From Pseudomonas oryzihabitans NBRC 102199 (GTDB lineage: Bacteria > Pseudomonadota > Gammaproteobacteria > Pseudomonadales > Pseudomonadaceae): 64,000 nt of DNA. Under the pieces are notes generated by a model. It saw only the letters and a program-made list of their open reading frames with translations. It did no database searches and was not told where the DNA came from. The translations under genes were made by a program, and so were the position numbers. The stretch is taken from positions 1 to 64,000 of the forward strand of contig NZ_BBIT01000020.1 in assembly GCF_000730625.1 (NCBI RefSeq). Reading direction: 5' to 3'. Of the stretch, positions 26,868 through 36,969 are shown piece after piece (within the stretch, counting starts at the first letter, position 1; each line of letters begins with the position of its first letter).

Positions 26868-28127
26868 CTAGCTGCCGATGCCGCGCGGACCGGCGGACAC
26901 CGTACCGGCCACGTCCTGCAGATCCTGGATGCCCACCAGTTGGATCAGCGAATCGGCGGCGTCGATCTGACCGGTATCGCCCACGTTATGCAGAACGTAG
27001 GTGTCCGAGCCATAGTGAAAGACCGCGGCACGCTCGTTGTAGGCCATGGATTGCGCCACCTGTTGCAGTGCGCCGTACAGGCTGGTGGCGCCCTTCAGAG
27101 CCGCATCCGCCACCGTGGTGACCGCCTCGGGTTTCTGGATCGAAAAACCGAAGATGAGCTGGTCTTCACTGGCCTGGTAGTCGGTAATCGTGACGTGGTT
27201 GGCCGCCAGAGAGCGATTGGCGGCGGCGCTGCTGCTGCCATCGAAGTTGGCCAACGTGCCGTTGCCCAGGGTGTCGACGATGAGGTAGTCCCGGCCTTCA
27301 CCCAGGGTGATGGTAGCGCCGTGACCGTAGTTGCCCCTTACGGTGGCATTGTGCGCCGCGCCGCCCTTTTCGATGGACAGGTCGATGGAGTCTCCACCCG
27401 CACCGGCGTTGATTACCATATCGGCCTGCTGGATGTAGGCCGAGATATCGTCCCCACCGGCACCCGTGTCTATCGTCAACGGCTTCACCCTGGAATTGCC
27501 GAGCGCGGCGACGCTGTCCAACTCCGCTGCGGCGATGGTGCTGACATAGAGAAAATCGCCCGCGCTGCCAGTCGTTACCGTCTTGAGAAAGGCGCTCTCG
27601 CTACGCACGTCGGGGCCATCGCTTCTGTAGGCATTGGTCAGGTCGATGAACAGGCCGACGGTGGACTGGGAGCCGTCGAACGTCTGCAGCCCGTCGAAGT
27701 TGCTCAGGTCGACGTGAGACCACAGGTTGAGGTCATTGGTGGGCACATCGGTGAGGCTGACGGTCAACTTGGCAATGCTCGAATCCAGCGAGGTGTCTCC
27801 CGGTGTGGTGCCGCGGGTATGGCCATCCAGGAGCGTTCGTTGCTCTTCGTAGTGACCGATGAGGTTCACTTCATTCAGTGTGGAGCCTGCCGTGTAGTGC
27901 GGACCGTTGGCGTCGAAGGTCTTGGCGAAACCGACCTTGGCCGCGGCGGCGTTGATGTCGAGGGTAAGGCGCGGCTGGTTCTGGAAGGCGTAGTAGCTGA
28001 CGCCATCGAAGGTACCGGCCGGCGTGGCGGGTACGGCGGCCTGGGCTGCCCTGGCAAAGGCGGCGGAAGGATTGGAGAGGGTCTGGTCAGCGTCTAGCGG
28101 ATGTTGCTTGGCAGTCATGGCGTTCAT
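26868..28127 (-). CDS. RTX/bluetail-like putative secreted protein 1
   Basis: Encodes 419 residues with no N-terminal signal peptide. The middle (about 215-300) carries weak calcium-binding beta-roll repeats (DTGAGGDDISAYI, NAGAGGDSIDLSI, LGEGRDYLIV). The end (AAVFHYGSDTYVLH, then DTGQIDAADSLIQLVG) resembles the bluetail domain of putative surface or secreted RTX-related proteins. Export by a type I system is inferred; no such system is in the window. It lies between the TonB receptor and the ABC genes on the same strand, so a role in iron uptake is possible. A paralogue of 417 residues is at 41469-42722. The function is unknown. Confidence 0.75.
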   Translation of the reverse strand: MNAMTAKQHPLDADQTLSNPSAAFARAAQAAVPATPAGTFDGVSYYAFQNQPRLTLDINAAAAKVGFAKTFDANGPHYTAGSTLNEVNLIGHYEEQRTLLDGHTRGTTPGDTSLDSSIAKLTVSLTDVPTNDLNLWSHVDLSNFDGLQTFDGSQSTVGLFIDLTNAYRSDGPDVRSESAFLKTVTTGSAGDFLYVSTIAAAELDSVAALGNSRVKPLTIDTGAGGDDISAYIQQADMVINAGAGGDSIDLSIEKGGAAHNATVRGNYGHGATITLGEGRDYLIVDTLGNGTLANFDGSSSAAANRSLAANHVTITDYQASEDQLIFGFSIQKPEAVTTVADAALKGATSLYGALQQVAQSMAYNERAAVFHYGSDTYVLHNVGDTGQIDAADSLIQLVGIQDLQDVAGTVSAGPRGIGS

Positions 28128-28203
28128 CCTTGGTGAAAGTCAGGTTGAGCGCTCGCTGAACTTGCTCAGAAGAGCAAACGACTTGAACAAACGAACGTGG
28201 GCT

Positions 28204-28246
28204 GGACAGTGCCTGCCTTTCCACGCCCCGTCAGTGAACCATGCCT
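28204..28246 (-). promoter_or_regulatory. Conserved upstream element shared by the two RTX-like genes
   Basis: GACAGTGCCTGCCTTTCCACG (28205-28225, split here only for naming) and GTGAACCATGCC (28234-28245) recur with few changes at 42804-42844, at the same distance (about 78-120 bp) upstream of the paralogous start. It may be a promoter, operator or 5' leader. Confidence 0.6.
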
Positions 28247-28290
28247 CATTCGTTGGCGCTGAAAGACGTTGCCGGAAGGGGGCATCGCAC

Positions 28291-28331
28291 CTCTCAGCCC
28301 TCGGCCTGTTTCGCACGCTGAGGGCTAAGAG
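28291..28331 (-). terminator. Inverted repeat after the TonB receptor gene
   Basis: CTCTCAGCCCTC and GAGGGCTAAGAG pair over 12 bases with one mismatch around a 17-base loop, 19 bp past the receptor stop on the minus strand. There is no clear T-run, so it may attenuate rather than end transcription. Confidence 0.5.
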
Positions 28332-28349
28332 GTAGACGTATTCCCTGGA

Positions 28350-30527
28350 TCAGAAGCTCACCATGGCACTCAGCCGCGCCGTCCGCGGCTCGCCTACGGC
28401 CACCTGCAGCGGGCTGTTGGCGCTCGACGGGTAGTACTGCTTGTCGAACAGGTTGTCGACGTTGAGCTGCAGGCGGGTCTGGTAGCCGGTCACCGGCAGG
28501 TCCCAGCGTAGGAAGGCGTCGGCCACGGTGTAGCTGCTCATGTAGAAGCTGTTGGCCGCATCGCCGGCCCGCTCGCCGACGTAGCGCGCGCCACCGCCGA
28601 GGTGCCAGCCACCCAGGTTGGACGGCACCAGCAGGTGGTGGGTCAGGTAGAGGCTGCCGCTGTGCTTGGGCGCCTGCGTCAGGCGATTGCCCTCGTTGCT
28701 GGGATCGTCGAGCACCTCGGTGTGATCGTAGGCATAGGTGGCGACGACGTCCCAGCGCTCGGCCAGGCGACCGGTGAGATCCACCTCCACGCCACGCGAG
28801 CCGACCTTGCCGGCGGCTTCGCTGACATTGAGCCTACCCGTCGGTACCACGACATTGGTCTTTTCAATGTCATAGAGCGCCACGTTCAGATTGAGCCCGG
28901 GTGCGAGGTCATACTTGGCCCCCACTTCGTAGCTACGGCCTTCCTCCGGATCGAAGGTATTGCCGGAGCCGTCCTGGGTGTTCGGGACAAAGGAGCGGCT
29001 GTAGTTGCCGTAGAGCGACAGCGTATCGGTGGCCTGGAACACGACACCGGCCAGCGGCAGCAGGGCGTTGTCCTGGCGATCCAGGGTTTCGCGACGGCTG
29101 CTGCCGGTGCCCACGCGACCGTACTGGTCGAAGTGCTGATAGCGACCGCCCAGTACCAGGATCCAGCGATCGTTCAGATGCCAGTTGTCCTTGACGTAGA
29201 GCGAGGTGGATTCCAGTTCGCTGACCAGATCGCTGGTCGCGGGATCGACCCGGCTGGGCGCAGCCAGGCGACCATAGCTGGGATTGAAGATGTTGAAACT
29301 CGGTGTGGTGCCCGTGTTGCGGTAGGTCTTGCCACGCACCTGATTGTTGTCTTCGTGGTCGACACCGACCAGCAGATCGTGCCGTTGGCCGAACAGCTCC
29401 TGGCGACCGACAAAGTCCCAGCTGGCGTACTTGGTCTCATAGTCATAGTGCCCGCCATTCGCCTGGCGATTCAGCTGGCCAGTGGTCGCCAGTTGATTGG
29501 ACGTTTGCGGCTGAGCGAACGAAAGCCCATAGCGGTCGTTGTTCCAGGCATAGGTCAAACGGGTCTTCCAGTCATCGCTGAGCTGATACTCGTAGCGCGC
29601 ACTGGCGGTCTCGGTGATACCGCTCGTAGAGGCCCATTTCTCGTCCAACCGCTTGTCATAATCGATGTCAGCCGGATGCCCATTGACGAACACCGTCCCC
29701 CGATCCACCGGGCCGGTGTAATCGTTGTAGGAATAGGCCAGGGTCAGGCTGGCGCGCTCGCCGGTCCAGGACAGCGACGGCGCCACCAGGGTGTGCTGAT
29801 CCACCCCGTAGTTGCGCCAGTAGTCCTCGCTCTGCCGTTCGGCGATCAGCCGATAGGCGAAGCCGCTGTCGCCCAGGGGACCGGTGGTGTCGACGCCGAG
29901 ATTGCCGCCGCCTTCGCTGTAGGCCGAGCCGCTCAAAGTGGTGCGCTGTTGATACTGCGGTTGTTTGCTGACCACGTTGATCAGGCCGCCGGGCTCCAGG
30001 GCGCCATAGAGCAGAGAGGCGGGGCCCTTCAGGACTTCCACGCGCTCGGCGGTGGCGTCGAAGTTGTGCGACAGATTCGAGCGCACCCCGTCGCGGAAGA
30101 TGGAGCCGTCGGCGTTGGTGCCGAAGCCGCGTTTGACGAAGGCATCCTTGGTCCCGGCCAGGGTGTTGCTCTGGGTCACGCCGCTGACGAATTTCGAGGC
30201 ATCGTCCAGGGTCCGCACCTCGTAGTCCTGGATCAGCTGCGGAGTCACGGTCTGCACCGACTGCGCCTCTTCCTTGATCGGCACATCGCTCTTGCTCGCG
30301 GTCGAGGCCCGGGTCGCGCGATAGCCCTGGTCGGCCTCGGTAGCCGGGGCGGAAATGTCCATGGGCGCGAGGCTGGCGTTTTCCGCGGCCAGGAGGCCCG
30401 AACTGGTCGCCAGGGCCAGGGTGCTGAAGGCGAAGGGCGCGAAACGGCGAAGGGCTCTGGGCGGCGTGTTCAAGGGCGATCTCGAGAGGGGCGGGGAAAG
30501 TGGCGGCGATTCTATGTTGATAGTCAT
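28350..30527 (-). CDS. TonB-dependent siderophore receptor
   Basis: Encodes about 725 residues of an outer-membrane ferric-siderophore receptor. A signal peptide (FAPFAFSTLALATSSGLLAA) is followed by a plug domain (KSDVPIKEEAQSVQTVTPQLI; VEVLKGPASLLYGALEPGGLINVVSKQP) and a 22-strand barrel ending NVDNLFDKQYYPSSA and a terminal Phe. The plug form is that of the hydroxamate/FoxA-FhuA group; the ligand is unknown. No extra N-terminal signalling domain is seen. ATG 30527 lies inside a Fur box, so the real start may be TTG at 30473 (MNTPPRALRRF). Product energised by TonB; the ABC genes downstream complete the path. Confidence 0.9.
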   Translation of the reverse strand: MTINIESPPLSPPLSRSPLNTPPRALRRFAPFAFSTLALATSSGLLAAENASLAPMDISAPATEADQGYRATRASTASKSDVPIKEEAQSVQTVTPQLIQDYEVRTLDDASKFVSGVTQSNTLAGTKDAFVKRGFGTNADGSIFRDGVRSNLSHNFDATAERVEVLKGPASLLYGALEPGGLINVVSKQPQYQQRTTLSGSAYSEGGGNLGVDTTGPLGDSGFAYRLIAERQSEDYWRNYGVDQHTLVAPSLSWTGERASLTLAYSYNDYTGPVDRGTVFVNGHPADIDYDKRLDEKWASTSGITETASARYEYQLSDDWKTRLTYAWNNDRYGLSFAQPQTSNQLATTGQLNRQANGGHYDYETKYASWDFVGRQELFGQRHDLLVGVDHEDNNQVRGKTYRNTGTTPSFNIFNPSYGRLAAPSRVDPATSDLVSELESTSLYVKDNWHLNDRWILVLGGRYQHFDQYGRVGTGSSRRETLDRQDNALLPLAGVVFQATDTLSLYGNYSRSFVPNTQDGSGNTFDPEEGRSYEVGAKYDLAPGLNLNVALYDIEKTNVVVPTGRLNVSEAAGKVGSRGVEVDLTGRLAERWDVVATYAYDHTEVLDDPSNEGNRLTQAPKHSGSLYLTHHLLVPSNLGGWHLGGGARYVGERAGDAANSFYMSSYTVADAFLRWDLPVTGYQTRLQLNVDNLFDKQYYPSSANSPLQVAVGEPRTARLSAMVSF

Positions 30528-30531
30528 TCTC
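30513..30531. promoter_or_regulatory. Fur box at the TonB receptor
   Basis: The 19 bases match the consensus GATAATGATAATCATTATC at 14 positions, with GATAGTCATTCTC matching 11 of 13 in the right part. It overlaps the 5' end of the receptor gene and lies about 65 bp from the guaB -10 box, so Fur repression in high iron is expected for the receptor. Confidence 0.75.
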
Positions 30532-30570
30532 ACGTAAATCGAATCCTCTTACCGTTGGTGTCCAGGTCCG

Positions 30571-32108
<1,538 letters not shown>

Positions 32109-32130
32109 TTTCCAACCTGTTTCTACGTTG

Positions 32131-32162
32131 CGATTCGGGGCTGTCTAGACAGCCCCGAATCG
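32131..32162. other. Perfect 32-bp palindrome between guaB and guaA
   Basis: CGATTCGGGGCTGTCT at 32131-32146 is followed at once by its exact complement (16+16, no spacer). It starts 22 bases after the guaB stop and ends 29 before the guaA start. There is no T-run, so it more likely sets guaA level or mRNA stability than ends transcription. Confidence 0.85.
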
Positions 32163-32191
32163 TCTGAACCTAGCGCTATCGAGACCTGGCC

Positions 32192-33769
32192 ATGTCCCAA
32201 GACATCCACGCCCACCGCATTCTCATCCTCGACTTCGGCTCCCAGTACACCCAGCTCATCGCCCGCCGCGTGCGCGAACTGGGCGTCTATTGCGAGCTGC
32301 ACCCCTTCGACATGGACGACGCCGACATCCGTGCCTTCGCTCCGCGCGGCATCATCCTCGCCGGTGGTCCCGAGTCGGTCCATGAGGCAGGCAGCCCCCG
32401 CGCACCCAAGGCCGTGTTCGACCTGGGCGTGCCCCTGTTCGGCATCTGCTACGGCATGCAGACCATGGCCGAGCAGCTCGGCGGCAAGGTCGAAGGCTCC
32501 AACATCCGTGAATTCGGCTACGCCAAGGTCGATGTGGTCGGCAAGAGCCGCCTGCTCGAAGGCATCGAAGACCACATCGACGACGACGGCGTGCTCGGTC
32601 TGGACGTCTGGATGAGCCATGGCGACAAGGTCGGCAAGCTGCCGGACGGCTTCCACATCGTCGCCAGCACCCCCAGCTGCGCCATCGCCGCCATGGGTGA
32701 CGACGAGCGCGGCTGGTACGGCGTGCAGTTCCACCCCGAGGTGACCCACACCAAGCAGGGCGGGCGCATCCTCTCGCGCTTCCTCAAGGACATCTGCGGC
32801 TGCGAAGCCCTCTGGACCCCGGCCAACATCGTCGAGGACGCCATCGCCCAGGTGCGCGCCCAGGTCGGCAGCGCCAACGTGCTGCTGGGCCTCTCCGGCG
32901 GCGTCGACTCCTCCGTGGTCGCGGCCCTGCTGCACAAGGCCATCGGCGACCAGCTGACCTGCGTCTTCGTCGACAACGGCCTGCTGCGCCTGCACGAGGG
33001 TGACCAGGTGATGGCCATGTTCGCCGAGAACATGGGCGTCAAGGTGATCCGTTCCAACTCCGAGCAGCGCTTCCTGACCAACCTGGAAGGCGAAGCCGAC
33101 CCGGAGAAGAAGCGCAAGATCATCGGCCGCACCTTCATCGACGTCTTCGACGCCGAAGCCAGCAAGCTCGACAACATCAAGTTCCTGGCCCAGGGCACCA
33201 TCTACCCCGACGTCATCGAGTCGGCCGGCGCCAAGACCGGCAAGGCCCACGTCATCAAGTCCCACCACAACGTCGGCGGCCTGCCCGAGGAGATGAACCT
33301 CAAGCTGGTCGAGCCGCTGCGCGAACTGTTCAAGGACGAGGTGCGCAAGATCGGCCTGGAGCTGGGCCTGCCCTATGACATGGTCTACCGCCACCCCTTC
33401 CCGGGCCCGGGCCTGGGTGTGCGTATCCTCGGCGAAGTGAAGAAGGAGTACGCCGACCTGCTGCGTCGCGCCGACGACATCTTCATCACCGAGCTGCGCA
33501 AGGCCGACTGGTACCACAAGGTCAGCCAGGCCTTCGTTGTCTTCCAGCCGGTGAAATCCGTCGGCGTGGTCGGCGATGGCCGCCGCTACGCCTGGGTCGT
33601 CGCCCTGCGCGCGGTGGAAACCATCGACTTCATGACCGCCCGCTGGGCCCATCTGCCCTATGAGCTGCTGGAAAAGGTCTCCAACCGCATCATCAACGAA
33701 ATCGACGGCATCTCCCGCGTCACCTACGACGTCTCGAGCAAGCCGCCGGCGACGATTGAGTGGGAGTGA
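32192..33769 (+). CDS. guaA: GMP synthase (glutamine-hydrolysing)
   Basis: Encodes 525 residues, the normal length. It aminates XMP to GMP using glutamine and ATP. The class I amidotransferase domain (1-200) has the nucleophile in [16 protein letters not shown] (Cys near 86) and the His-Glu pair in [11 protein letters not shown]. The PP-loop ATPase domain has [22 protein letters not shown] near 230, and the dimerisation domain ends [15 protein letters not shown]. It follows guaB in one operon. The 3' end of guaA is a known integration site for genomic islands, and an island-like region follows. Confidence 0.98.
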   Translation: MSQDIHAHRILILDFGSQYTQLIARRVRELGVYCELHPFDMDDADIRAFAPRGIILAGGPESVHEAGSPRAPKAVFDLGVPLFGICYGMQTMAEQLGGKVEGSNIREFGYAKVDVVGKSRLLEGIEDHIDDDGVLGLDVWMSHGDKVGKLPDGFHIVASTPSCAIAAMGDDERGWYGVQFHPEVTHTKQGGRILSRFLKDICGCEALWTPANIVEDAIAQVRAQVGSANVLLGLSGGVDSSVVAALLHKAIGDQLTCVFVDNGLLRLHEGDQVMAMFAENMGVKVIRSNSEQRFLTNLEGEADPEKKRKIIGRTFIDVFDAEASKLDNIKFLAQGTIYPDVIESAGAKTGKAHVIKSHHNVGGLPEEMNLKLVEPLRELFKDEVRKIGLELGLPYDMVYRHPFPGPGLGVRILGEVKKEYADLLRRADDIFITELRKADWYHKVSQAFVVFQPVKSVGVVGDGRRYAWVVALRAVETIDFMTARWAHLPYELLEKVSNRIINEIDGISRVTYDVSSKPPATIEWE

Positions 33770-33811
33770 TGGCTAGAGCCAGTAAGCCCTGGTTCTAGCT
33801 TGTGCGGCAAA

Positions 33812-33847
33812 CAATAAGGCCCGGATCGTATCCGGGCCTTATTGTTT
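33812..33847. terminator. Strong bidirectional terminator after guaA
   Basis: CAATAAGGCCCGGAT and its exact complement flank CGT, followed by TTTT on the plus strand and preceded by AAAC. It closes the guaBA operon 42 bases after the stop. Confidence 0.92.
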
Positions 33848-34096
33848 TGAGGTTGTCAGCGCTTTTTAGCACGCTCGCGGCTGGCTAGGTCCAGGAAAGT
33901 TGGTCTAGAGCTCGAGGTTCTTCCCGCGAGACTGATAGTCTTTCAATCCTTTACCAGACGGCGATTGGATAGATATTGTGACCAGCATCGCATTAGGTGT
34001 GGTGTTGAGTTGTCCGCAGAAAGGATCGCCGCACCTGTTACTTTCGCTGTCCGCTCTGGCAAAGGACGGCCGTTCGATTTCGCGTAAGGCTGAAGC

Positions 34097-34204
34097 ATGG
34101 ATAAGAAAGCGCTTTCCGAAAGGGATATCTGCAGCAAGTTCATTTCCCCCGCGATTGGCAAGGCCGGCTGGGATCTGCACAGACACCTGCACCATCGAAC
34201 ATAA
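34097..34204 (+). pseudogene. hsdR: Remnant of hsdR start (type I restriction R subunit)
   Basis: ATG at 34097 opens 35 codons whose first 26 residues, MDKKALSERDIC and SKFISPAIGKAGWD, read like the N-terminus of type I R subunits of the hsdR-hsdM-hsdS order. The frame then runs HRHLHHRT and stops (TAA 34202-34204). From about 34188 the DNA instead belongs to hsdM in another frame, so nearly all of hsdR, including its nuclease and motor domains, has been deleted. Whether the 35-residue peptide is made is unknown. Confidence 0.72.
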
Positions 34205-35060
34205 ACGTAGCCGCTATGTGAACACCGCCGAAGACGAGCGCGCCTTGCAGGCCAGTATCTTCGGCGTGGAAAAGAAGCCGCTGCCACATCTGCTCGCCAC
34301 CACCAATATGATCCTGCATGGCATTGAGGTGCCCAGCCAGATCAAGCATGACAACACCCTGGCACGTCCACTGATCAGTTGGGGCCCTGGTGAACGAGTC
34401 GACTGCATCGTCGCCAACCCACCCTTCGGCGGTATGGAAGAGGATGGTATCGAAACCAACTTCCCCCAGGCCTTCCGTACGCGTGAGACGGCCGACCTCT
34501 TTCTGGTGCTGATCATGCATCTGCTCAAGGACGGTGGCCGTGCGGCCGTGGTGCTACCGGATGGCTTCCTCTTCGGTGAAGGCATCAAGAGCCGCATCAA
34601 GGAAAAACTGCTCACCGAATGCAACCTGCACAGCATCGTTCGCCTGCCCAATGGCGTGTTCAACCCCTACACCGGCATCAAGACCAATCTGCTGTTCTTC
34701 ACCAAGGGCACGCCTACCAAGGACGTCTGGTTCTACGAGCACCAATATCCGGCGGGCTATAAGAGCTACTCCAAGACCAAGCCCATGCGCATCGAGGAGT
34801 TCGCCGTCGAGGAGGCTTGGTGGGGCAGTGAAGCCGATGGCTTTGCCGCGCGGGTGGAGAATGAGTTCGCCTGGAAGGTCGGCTTCGAAGAGCTGAAAGC
34901 CCGCAACTGGAACCTGGACTGCAAGAACCCGCACGTCGGTGAGCAGATCAGCCACGACCCGGACGAGCTGCTGCGTGACTATGCCCAGTTGCAAGGTGAA
35001 ATCGACGCCTTGCGGGACCAGCTCAAGGCCGTGCTGGCCGAGGCGCTGGAGCGGGCATGA
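34188..35060 (+). pseudogene. hsdM: Truncated hsdM (type I DNA adenine methyltransferase)
   Basis: About 290 codons remain. It joins at TCTIEHKRSRYVNT, which in intact subunits follows the SAM-binding motif I (the GTGGFL region), and continues with MILHGIE, the catalytic motif IV CIVANPPFGGMEEDG (NPPF at 34416-34427), LKDGGRAAVVLPDGFLFGE, and an intact C-terminus LKAVLAEALERA. The N-terminal domain and motif I are missing, so methylation is not expected. The open frame upstream to 33978 is not hsdM. The stop overlaps the start of a 56-codon ORF (ATGA). Confidence 0.85.
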
Positions 35061-35227
35061 GTCAGCAATGGCGTTACAGCGTGGAGCTTGCTGTTCACAA
35101 CGGTTCTCCAGTTGTTGCAAAAAGTGCAACTACAAAAAAATTCTTAGCCGTTCAAATTTCGGGCAATGTGCAAAATGTGCACATTGCCGCCTCTCGGAAA
35201 TCGTTCACCTTGGAGGCTTGTGCATGA
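35057..35227 (+). CDS. 56-residue ORF coupled between hsdM and hsdS
   Basis: The frame starts ATG 35057 (MSQQWRYSVELAVHNG) and ends TGA 35225-35227. Its start overlaps the hsdM stop and its stop overlaps the hsdS ATG, both as ATGA, which suggests translational coupling. The sequence (VVAKSATTKKFLAVQ in the middle) faintly recalls RhuM-type proteins found inside type I operons, but the match is too short to rely on. It may be a small protein, a remnant, or only a coupling device. Two 13-bp operator-like boxes lie within it. Confidence 0.5.
   Translation: MSQQWRYSVELAVHNGSPVVAKSATTKKFLAVQISGNVQNVHIAASRKSFTLEACA
35116..35181. promoter_or_regulatory. Two 13-bp operator-like boxes 53 bp apart
   Basis: TGCAAAAAGTGCA at 35116-35128 and TGCAAAATGTGCA at 35169-35181 differ by one base. 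Each is the core of an inverted repeat with a five-base spacer (GTTGCA/TGCAAC; AATGTGCA/TGCACATT). The start-to-start distance of 53 bp equals about five helical turns. They fall in different codon phases, so the likeness is not due to protein repeats. Confidence 0.55.
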
Positions 35228-36952
35228 CCGCCTTGCTCACCGACAACCTGCCACTGCTGGCCGGCGCGCCCAATGGCATCAAAAAGCTGCGCGAACTGAT
35301 TCTGGAGCTGGCCGTGCGCGGAAAGTTGGTGCCGCAAGATCCGAATGATGAGCCGGCCAGTGAGTTGCTGAAGCGCATCGCTGAACAAAAGGCGCGGTTG
35401 GTGGCAGAGAGCAAGATCAGGAAGCAGAAGCCGCTGGCGAAGATTGCGGACCAAGAAAAGCCATTCGTCATACCCACTGATTGGGAGTGGGTAAGGCTTG
35501 ATTCTCTGCTCCAGAAAATTGGGGCCGGTAGCACTCCATTAGGCGGGAAGCAGGCTTACGTGGCTAAGGGGGTCAAATTCCTTCGATCTCAGAACGTTTG
35601 GAATGAAGGACTTCGTCTTAATGACGTTGCTTTCATACCTGAAGCGACACACCAAAAAATGTCAGGAACACATGTTGAAGCAGGTGACCTGCTCTTCAAT
35701 ATCACAGGCGCGTCCATTGGGCGCTGTGCCGCAGTTCCTTCTAACTTTGATACAGGTAACGTTAGTCAGCACGTAACTATTATCCGGCCAGTTTCAAGCA
35801 ACACTCAGCCGTTCCTTCATGTGGTGCTGGTCTCGCAACTGGTCCAGCAGACCGTTATGGATGTGCAGGTAGGGGTTTCGCGTGAAGGCCTCAGCATCGG
35901 GAAGCTGTCTCAATTCCTAATACCTTTCCCCCCCGAAGCCGAACAACACCGCATCGTCGCCAAAGTCGATGAGCTGATGGCTCTGTGCGACCGGCTGGAA
36001 GCCCGTCAGGCCGATGCCGACAGCGCCCATGCCCAACTGGTGCAGACGCTGCTGGACAGCCTGACCCAGGCCCGCGATGCCGAGGACTTTGCGCAAAGCT
36101 GGCAGCGCCTGGCCGAACACTTCCATACCCTGTTCATAACCGAATCGAGTATCGATGCCCTGAAGCAAAACCTATTGCAACTGGCGGTGATGGGAAAATT
36201 GGTGCCGCAAGATCCTAATGATGAGCCGGCCAGTGAGTTGCTTAAGCGCATTGCTAAGGAAAAATCGAGGCTGTTGGCTGAGGGTGAGATCAAAAAACAG
36301 AAGCCAATAATAGAGATTAGTGACGAGTTAAAAAAAATTGATCTACCTGCTGGCTGGGAGTGGACTCGTTTAGGAAGTCAAGTTATTGAAAGTGGTGCTG
36401 GTTGGAGCCCTAACTGTGAATCGAGACCTAGGGAAGATGATGAATGGGGGGTGCTTAAAGTTAGTGCGGTGTCATGGGGCGTTTTCCGGCCTGAAGAAAA
36501 TAAGGCTTTACCGGTCAACCTAAATGCTCGCCCTGAATATCAAGTGGTTGAGGGTGATTTTCTCGTTTCTCGTGCAAATACAACCGAGCTTGTTGCTAGA
36601 GGTGGTGGTTGAGAATACGCTGCCACGGCTTATGCTTAGTGACAAGATCATCCGGCTAAAGCTGACTTCGCTCTGTGATCGGCGTTATGTAAACTTGGTG
36701 AATAGTGCTCCATTGGCTAGAGCCTATTATAGCCAGGTTGCTGGTGGTACCAGCAGCTCTATGAAAAACGTCTCTCGTGAGCAGATGCTTAATTTGCCGC
36801 TTGCGCTTCCGCCTCTCGCCGAACAACACCGCATTGTCGCTAAATTCGATCAACTAATGACTTTATGCGATCAACTCAAGGCCCTTCTCAACCAAGCCCG
36901 TCAGATACAAGTACAGTTGGCTGATGCCTTGGTCGAGCAGGCCGTAGCCTAA
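35224..36952 (+). pseudogene. hsdS: Frameshifted hsdS (type I specificity subunit)
   Basis: Two target-recognition domains and two conserved helical regions of a type I S subunit are present. The first frame runs 35224-36612 (463 codons) and ends abruptly after RANTTELVARGGG at a GGT-GGT-GGT-T run (36601-36610). The rest, VVVENTLPRLMLSDKI to EQAVA, continues in another frame to 36952. One extra G or two lost bases would explain it. The repeat LAVRGKLVPQDPNDEPASEL recurs as LAVMGKLVPQDPNDEPASEL, and EQHRIVAK recurs too. The recognition domains are AT-rich compared with the repeats. The protein from the first frame lacks half of the second recognition domain. Confidence 0.88.
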
Positions 36953-36969
36953 CCACCAGGAGTGCAGGG

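Noticed and set aside
28205-28246. Sigma-54 promoter for the RTX-like gene
   Set aside because: A GGCAC word is present but no GC or TTGC element at the right distance occurs in both copies.
33978-34187. First 70 codons of the frame leading into the hsdM remnant
   Set aside because: This part does not resemble a methyltransferase; it is chance open sequence across the hsdR remnant, in a different frame.
33905-34195. Minus-strand 96-codon frame after guaA
   Set aside because: No recognisable family, overlaps the hsdR remnant on the other strand, and lacks a ribosome site.
35111-35205. Possible CRISPR-like or tandem repeat before hsdS
   Set aside because: Only two boxes with different flanks are present; there are no regular spacers.
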